8,404 nucleotides of DNA, from contig CAMEGH010000023.1 of the NCBI GenBank assembly GCA_945916045.1, positions 1 to 8,404 on the forward strand, read 5' to 3'. Below the pieces are notes generated by a model. It was not told the DNA's origin and ran no database searches. It worked only from the letters and a program-made list of their open reading frames with translations. Positions within the stretch are counted from its first letter, which is position 1. Each line of letters starts with the position of its first letter. Source of the DNA: an uncultured Candidatus Saccharibacteria bacterium. GTDB taxonomy: Bacteria; Patescibacteriota; Saccharimonadia; Saccharimonadales; Saccharimonadaceae. Positions 6,011 through 8,404 of the stretch are shown here, in pieces. The position numbers were made by a program, and so were the translations under genes.

Positions 6011-6154
6011 ATCTTCTAATTTACTTTATTGTAGCATAAATTTTACGATAATAGTAGATAATTTTTTAGGACTTTTTATTACGCCAAATATGTGCGCTTA
6101 TGTATATACAGTGGTTGGGAAATATTATATACCACAGGGATAGCGCTTATGGTT

Positions 6155-6943
6155 TTAGCACGCGCCAGTGGTGGGTTTGCCGTTTTCTTTGACGTGCCAT
6201 GTGGTGTTTTCGAGTGCTGCGTGGGTGGCTTCGATGCAGAATGTGGTGTCGCTGGTTTCGGTGGAAGGCGCAGGTAATTCTTCGCGCAATTGCCCGCCGT
6301 TGGTGCTATTTGCCCACGAATCCCAAAAACTAGCAACGGGAAATGTACCGCCGCTGGCGCTAAAACGCTGGGAAAGTTCGGTGGCAAAATCTAAAAATAT
6401 CTGCTTTTTGTTGGGGCGCCAGGCTTCGGTTGCGACGTTGGCGTTGTACCAATCGTAGACGCTCGACGATGAAATTGGCGCGGTAAAATTGTGCGCGCTC
6501 CAGCCGTTAATTTGCATCCAGCCGCGGTTGTATACGTGGCAGCCGGTAATGTAGTGCTCGGTGCCGCCCCCGTTATTGACGCCGCGCCCGTAGCCTTCGT
6601 TGATCAAACTTTGGCACACCGCTTGAAAAAGCACGCCATTTTGCACTGGCGAAAGATTGCTGTAGCCGCCCTGCGTGGTGATAAGTTCGAGCCGGACGTC
6701 TTTTGACGGCTGTGCATCGGGCGGTAAGACGCCGGGATATGCGCCGGTGTCGGCGTGAGTGGCGGCCATTAATCGGCTGGTGGCGGCAAGGTCGTTTTGC
6801 AAGGTGGCGACGCGCACGCGGGTTTGTACACCACTAAATGTCACGATGGTAATCGCCGCCAAAATTGCAATCACAACAATCACAATTAACAATTCTACAA
6901 TTGTAAACCCAGCTTTTTTGCGTGCCCACCGCGATATATTCAT
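6155..6943 (-). CDS. Type IV pilin-like protein with prepilin N-terminus
   Basis: This 262-residue protein carries a class III prepilin signal. A short basic leader (MNISRWARKKAG) is followed by the cut site G12/F13, then FTIVELLIVIVVIAILAAI with the invariant Glu at mature position 5, and a hydrophobic helix at 13-35. A prepilin peptidase should cleave it, and it would assemble into a type IV pilus or pseudopilus on the surface. The globular part is longer than in most major pilins, with four cysteines (110, 135, 236, 262). C236 (in TTFCIEATH) and the C-terminal Cys262 look like a pilin D-region disulfide pair. It could be a minor pilin or adhesin rather than the main subunit. No pilus ATPase, PilC or peptidase gene is in the window. 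The start has no Shine-Dalgarno sequence, but a -10 box lies 8 bases upstream. Confidence 0.9.
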   Translation of the reverse strand: MNISRWARKKAGFTIVELLIVIVVIAILAAITIVTFSGVQTRVRVATLQNDLAATSRLMAATHADTGAYPGVLPPDAQPSKDVRLELITTQGGYSNLSPVQNGVLFQAVCQSLINEGYGRGVNNGGGTEHYITGCHVYNRGWMQINGWSAHNFTAPISSSSVYDWYNANVATEAWRPNKKQIFLDFATELSQRFSASGGTFPVASFWDSWANSTNGGQLREELPAPSTETSDTTFCIEATHAALENTTWHVKENGKPTTGAC

Positions 6944-6951
6944 GTGTTTTT

Positions 6952-6980
6952 ACTATACGTGCTTAGGCGCAAAATAGAAA
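6952..6980 (-). promoter_or_regulatory. Probable leaderless promoter of the pilin-like gene
   Basis: On the minus strand TATAGT (6952-6957) ends 8 bases before the ATG at 6941-6943. The -35 region 17 bases upstream (TTTCTA, 6975-6980) is poor. With the usual 6-8 bases from -10 to start site, the mRNA would begin at or next to the A of the start codon. Confidence 0.55.
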
Positions 6981-6995
6981 GTAGCGCGCCAAATG

Positions 6996-7023
6996 AAAAA
7001 GGGATAATCGCGTGGATTATCCC
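6996..7023 (-). terminator. Intrinsic terminator downstream of the 7048-7284 ORF
   Basis: A perfect 9-bp stem, GGGATAATC (7001-7009) with GATTATCCC (7015-7023), surrounds a five-base loop and is followed on the minus strand by TTTTT (6996-7000). This is strong evidence that something on the minus strand just upstream is transcribed. Confidence 0.88.
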
Positions 7024-7047
7024 TGGTATCACCTTACTTTCTTGTAA

Positions 7048-7284
7048 TTAGTTGCCGGGTTGTTCCAGGCAGCCAAGCCCCGGAATGGTGGAATATAGCC
7101 CACCGGAGTACAGCCCGTCGGTCAGGACGCCGCGGTGGGCGGCTTCTTCGCTGATGGTTCGTGCGACGATATTGACGCTGACGTCTTCGCATGAACAATT
7201 CCCTTTCGGGTCGGCTTTTCTTTGTGCAAGAAAAGTGAGGTGTGTAAGTGCAGGCGATTTGTGAGCAAATGAGCTCAGGCGCAA
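7048..7284 (-). CDS. Small hypothetical protein, start uncertain
   Basis: I do not recognise this product. The C-terminal 50 or so residues read like real protein (GNCSCEDVSVNIVARTISEE, then LTDGLYSGGLYSTIPGLG), and the TAA lies 24 bases before a strong terminator. The only in-frame start is TTG at 7282-7284, giving 78 residues. A possible extended -10 box (TGATACTAT, hexamer 7292-7297) lies just 7 bases upstream, so a leaderless TTG start is conceivable but unusual. The first 30 codons contain a perfect 8-bp hairpin (7215-7235), which looks more like a leader than protein. A rival reading is the 52-residue, arginine-rich frame at 7034-7192, which has AAAGGGA about 8 bases before its ATG. Its repeated CGN codons look like an out-of-frame reading, so I prefer the first, without certainty. 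Confidence 0.4.
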   Translation of the reverse strand: MRLSSFAHKSPALTHLTFLAQRKADPKGNCSCEDVSVNIVARTISEEAAHRGVLTDGLYSGGLYSTIPGLGCLEQPGN

Positions 7285-7291
7285 ATTGCCT

Positions 7292-7297
7292 ATAGTA
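7292..7297 (-). promoter_or_regulatory. Possible extended -10 element before the 7048-7284 ORF
   Basis: TACTAT preceded by TGA on the minus strand fits an extended -10. No good -35 lies 16-18 bases upstream; a TTGACT at 7323-7328 is too far away. It is kept because a promoter is needed between the topA terminator (7356-7383) and the terminator at 6996-7023. Confidence 0.35.
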
Positions 7298-7355
7298 TCA
7301 TAAGGGTAAGTTTTATAAGAAAAGTCAATTTTAGGATAGGTGGTGTGGTGTGTAC

Positions 7356-7383
7356 AAAAACTCCCCTTTTCAGGGGGAGTTTT
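7356..7383 (-). terminator. Intrinsic terminator of topA
   Basis: A perfect 10-bp stem, AAAACTCCCC (7357-7366) with GGGGAGTTTT (7374-7383), closes a seven-base loop and on the minus strand ends in TTTTT. It starts 5 bases after the topA stop codon. The plus strand also ends in TTTT, so it could work in both directions. Confidence 0.9.
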
Positions 7384-7388
7384 GCTCG

Positions 7389-8404
7389 CTAGATCTTCTT
7401 CTTCGCAGCTGGCTTCTTCGCGGTTGCCTTTTTTGCCGTCGTTTTCTTGGCAGCTGGCTTTTTGGCGGGCGCTTTTTTAGCCGGAGCGCGGCGACGCGCG
7501 GCCGGGGCTTTTTCGAGCAATTCTTTGGCTTGTTCGTGCGTGATGGATTTTGGCTCGGTGTCTTTTGGAATCTTGGCGTTGGTTTTGCCGTTCGTCACGT
7601 ACGGGCCGTAGCGGCCGTTTAGCACCTTAATGCCATCGCCAAAGTCGGCAATATTTTTCTCGGCTTCGGTTTTCAGTTTGGCTTCATATAGCTCAAGCGC
7701 TTTTTCGAGCGTAATCGTGTGCGGATCTTCTGGTTTGATGCTCACAAACAACTTCCCTACCTGAATGTACGGGCCAAAACGGCCAATGTTGGCTTTGATA
7801 TCTTCGCCATCTTTGGTTTGGCCAACGGTGCGTGGCAACTGGAACATCACCAGCGCTTGTTCGAGCGTGACGGTTTCGATTTTGGCGCCAGCTGGGAGCG
7901 GCGCAAACTTTGGCTTTTCGCTTTTATCTTCGGTTGAACCGAGTTGCAACATTGGGCCAAAGCGACCAAAGCGCGCGATAATTGGCTTTTTGGTTTTTGG
8001 ATCAATGCCGACTTCTTTGCTCGCACCCACGGTGCTGCGGTCAATTCCACCCGATGCTTCGATGAGTTTGTGGAATGGCGTGTAAAAATCCATCAACATT
8101 TTGTTGCGTTCGAGTGAATCGCTGGCAATTTGGTCGAATTCTTCTTCGACGTTGGCGGTAAAGCCGTAGTCGACGATTTGGTCGAAGTGGTTGGTGAGGA
8201 AATCTGCGATGAGTTCGCCGCTTGGGGTTGGAACGAGTTTTCCTTTGGTGGCGCCGGATTTTTCTTTCACAACTTCGCGATTTAGTTCGTTGTTGGCAAG
8301 TTGCAACACAATCGCCTCGCGCTCCTTGCCTTCGCCATCACCCTTTTCAACGTAGCCGCGGGTTTGGATAGTGTCGATGATGGTGGCGTAGGTGCTTGGG
8401 CGGC
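7389..8404 (-). CDS. topA: DNA topoisomerase I, C-terminal part
   Basis: The gene enters from the right edge; about 337 codons and the TAG (7389-7391) are visible. Type IA topoisomerase relaxes negatively supercoiled DNA through a tyrosine-linked single-strand break. The family signature RPSTYATIIDTIQTRGYVEK lies at the edge, followed by PTPSGELIADFL and a stretch ending NVEEEFDQIASDSLERNKML, both typical of the core after the catalytic domain. The catalytic tyrosine is outside the window. Instead of cysteine zinc ribbons (no cysteine is visible), the C-terminus has three repeats around GRFGPMLQLG, GRFGPYIQVG and GRYGPYVTNG, the cysteine-free Toprim-C-repeat type. The last 40 or so residues are a Lys/Ala/Pro tail like histone H1 (PAKKAPAKKPAAKK), which probably binds DNA. 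An internal GTG at 8307-8309 is not a real start. Confidence 0.95.
   Translation of the reverse strand, partial: RPSTYATIIDTIQTRGYVEKGDGEGKEREAIVLQLANNELNREVVKEKSGATKGKLVPTPSGELIADFLTNHFDQIVDYGFTANVEEEFDQIASDSLERNKMLMDFYTPFHKLIEASGGIDRSTVGASKEVGIDPKTKKPIIARFGRFGPMLQLGSTEDKSEKPKFAPLPAGAKIETVTLEQALVMFQLPRTVGQTKDGEDIKANIGRFGPYIQVGKLFVSIKPEDPHTITLEKALELYEAKLKTEAEKNIADFGDGIKVLNGRYGPYVTNGKTNAKIPKDTEPKSITHEQAKELLEKAPAARRRAPAKKAPAKKPAAKKTTAKKATAKKPAAKKKI

Noticed and set aside
6094..6151. Repeated GCGCTTATG (6094-6102, 6143-6151) and a 5-bp stem GTGGT/ACCAC (6111-6135) downstream of the pilin gene
   Set aside because: The copies are short, the stem is weak and no T-run follows, so it supports neither a repeat array nor a terminator; the pilin gene has no visible terminator.
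1..8404. CRISPR array, insertion sequence, integrase site or tRNA gene
   Set aside because: No regularly spaced repeat, transposase-like frame, or cloverleaf with a T-arm was seen on either strand by reading alone.

Overview
The window looks like chromosomal DNA of a reduced-genome Patescibacteria/CPR bacterium, most likely Candidatus Saccharibacteria (TM7). This is inferred from a membrane-anchored VirD4/TraG-like ATPase with an unusual N-terminal domain, a large single-pass type IV pilin-like protein, a sigma-70-region-4 protein fused to repeated winged-helix units, and a topoisomerase I with a lysine-rich tail in place of zinc fingers. TGA ends the ATPase gene, so a TGA=Gly code (Gracilibacteria type) is not supported. 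Every gene I can support is on the minus strand, so the description runs from high to low coordinates.

Layout. (1) 8404-7389: 3' part of topA, closed by a strong hairpin terminator. (2) 7284-7048: a short ORF of uncertain start and identity, with its own terminator at 6996-7023. (3) 6943-6155: a type IV pilin-like protein whose -10 box lies only 8 bases before the ATG, so its mRNA is probably leaderless. (4) 5906-4860: a sigma-70-region-4/winged-HTH transcription factor, behind a perfect-consensus promoter that carries a 10-bp direct repeat; a terminator follows. (5) 4771-4263: a promoter, a leader rich in perfect hairpins, a 55-codon small ORF with a strong Shine-Dalgarno sequence, and a 14-bp inverted repeat bracketing the ORF. 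I recognise no known RNA family here, and it is the most intriguing part of the window. (6) 4151-1341: the 936-residue VirD4/TraG-like ATPase, with a near-consensus promoter and a very short leader. (7) About 1342-932: an ORF with protein-like sequence, no convincing start codon, and a terminator and a promoter inside its 3' end. (8) 869-1: a Wzz-type chain-length protein followed closely by the start of an initiating sugar-phosphate transferase, an apparent surface-polysaccharide operon that runs out of the window.

Themes. Three units concern the cell surface: pilin, VirD4-like ATPase and glycan synthesis. Two concern DNA or transcription: topoisomerase and sigma-4 protein. Most units appear to be separate transcription units with their own promoter and usually a terminator. 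The wzz-sugar transferase pair is the clear exception. There is no tRNA, rRNA, CRISPR array, insertion sequence or recognisable integrase.
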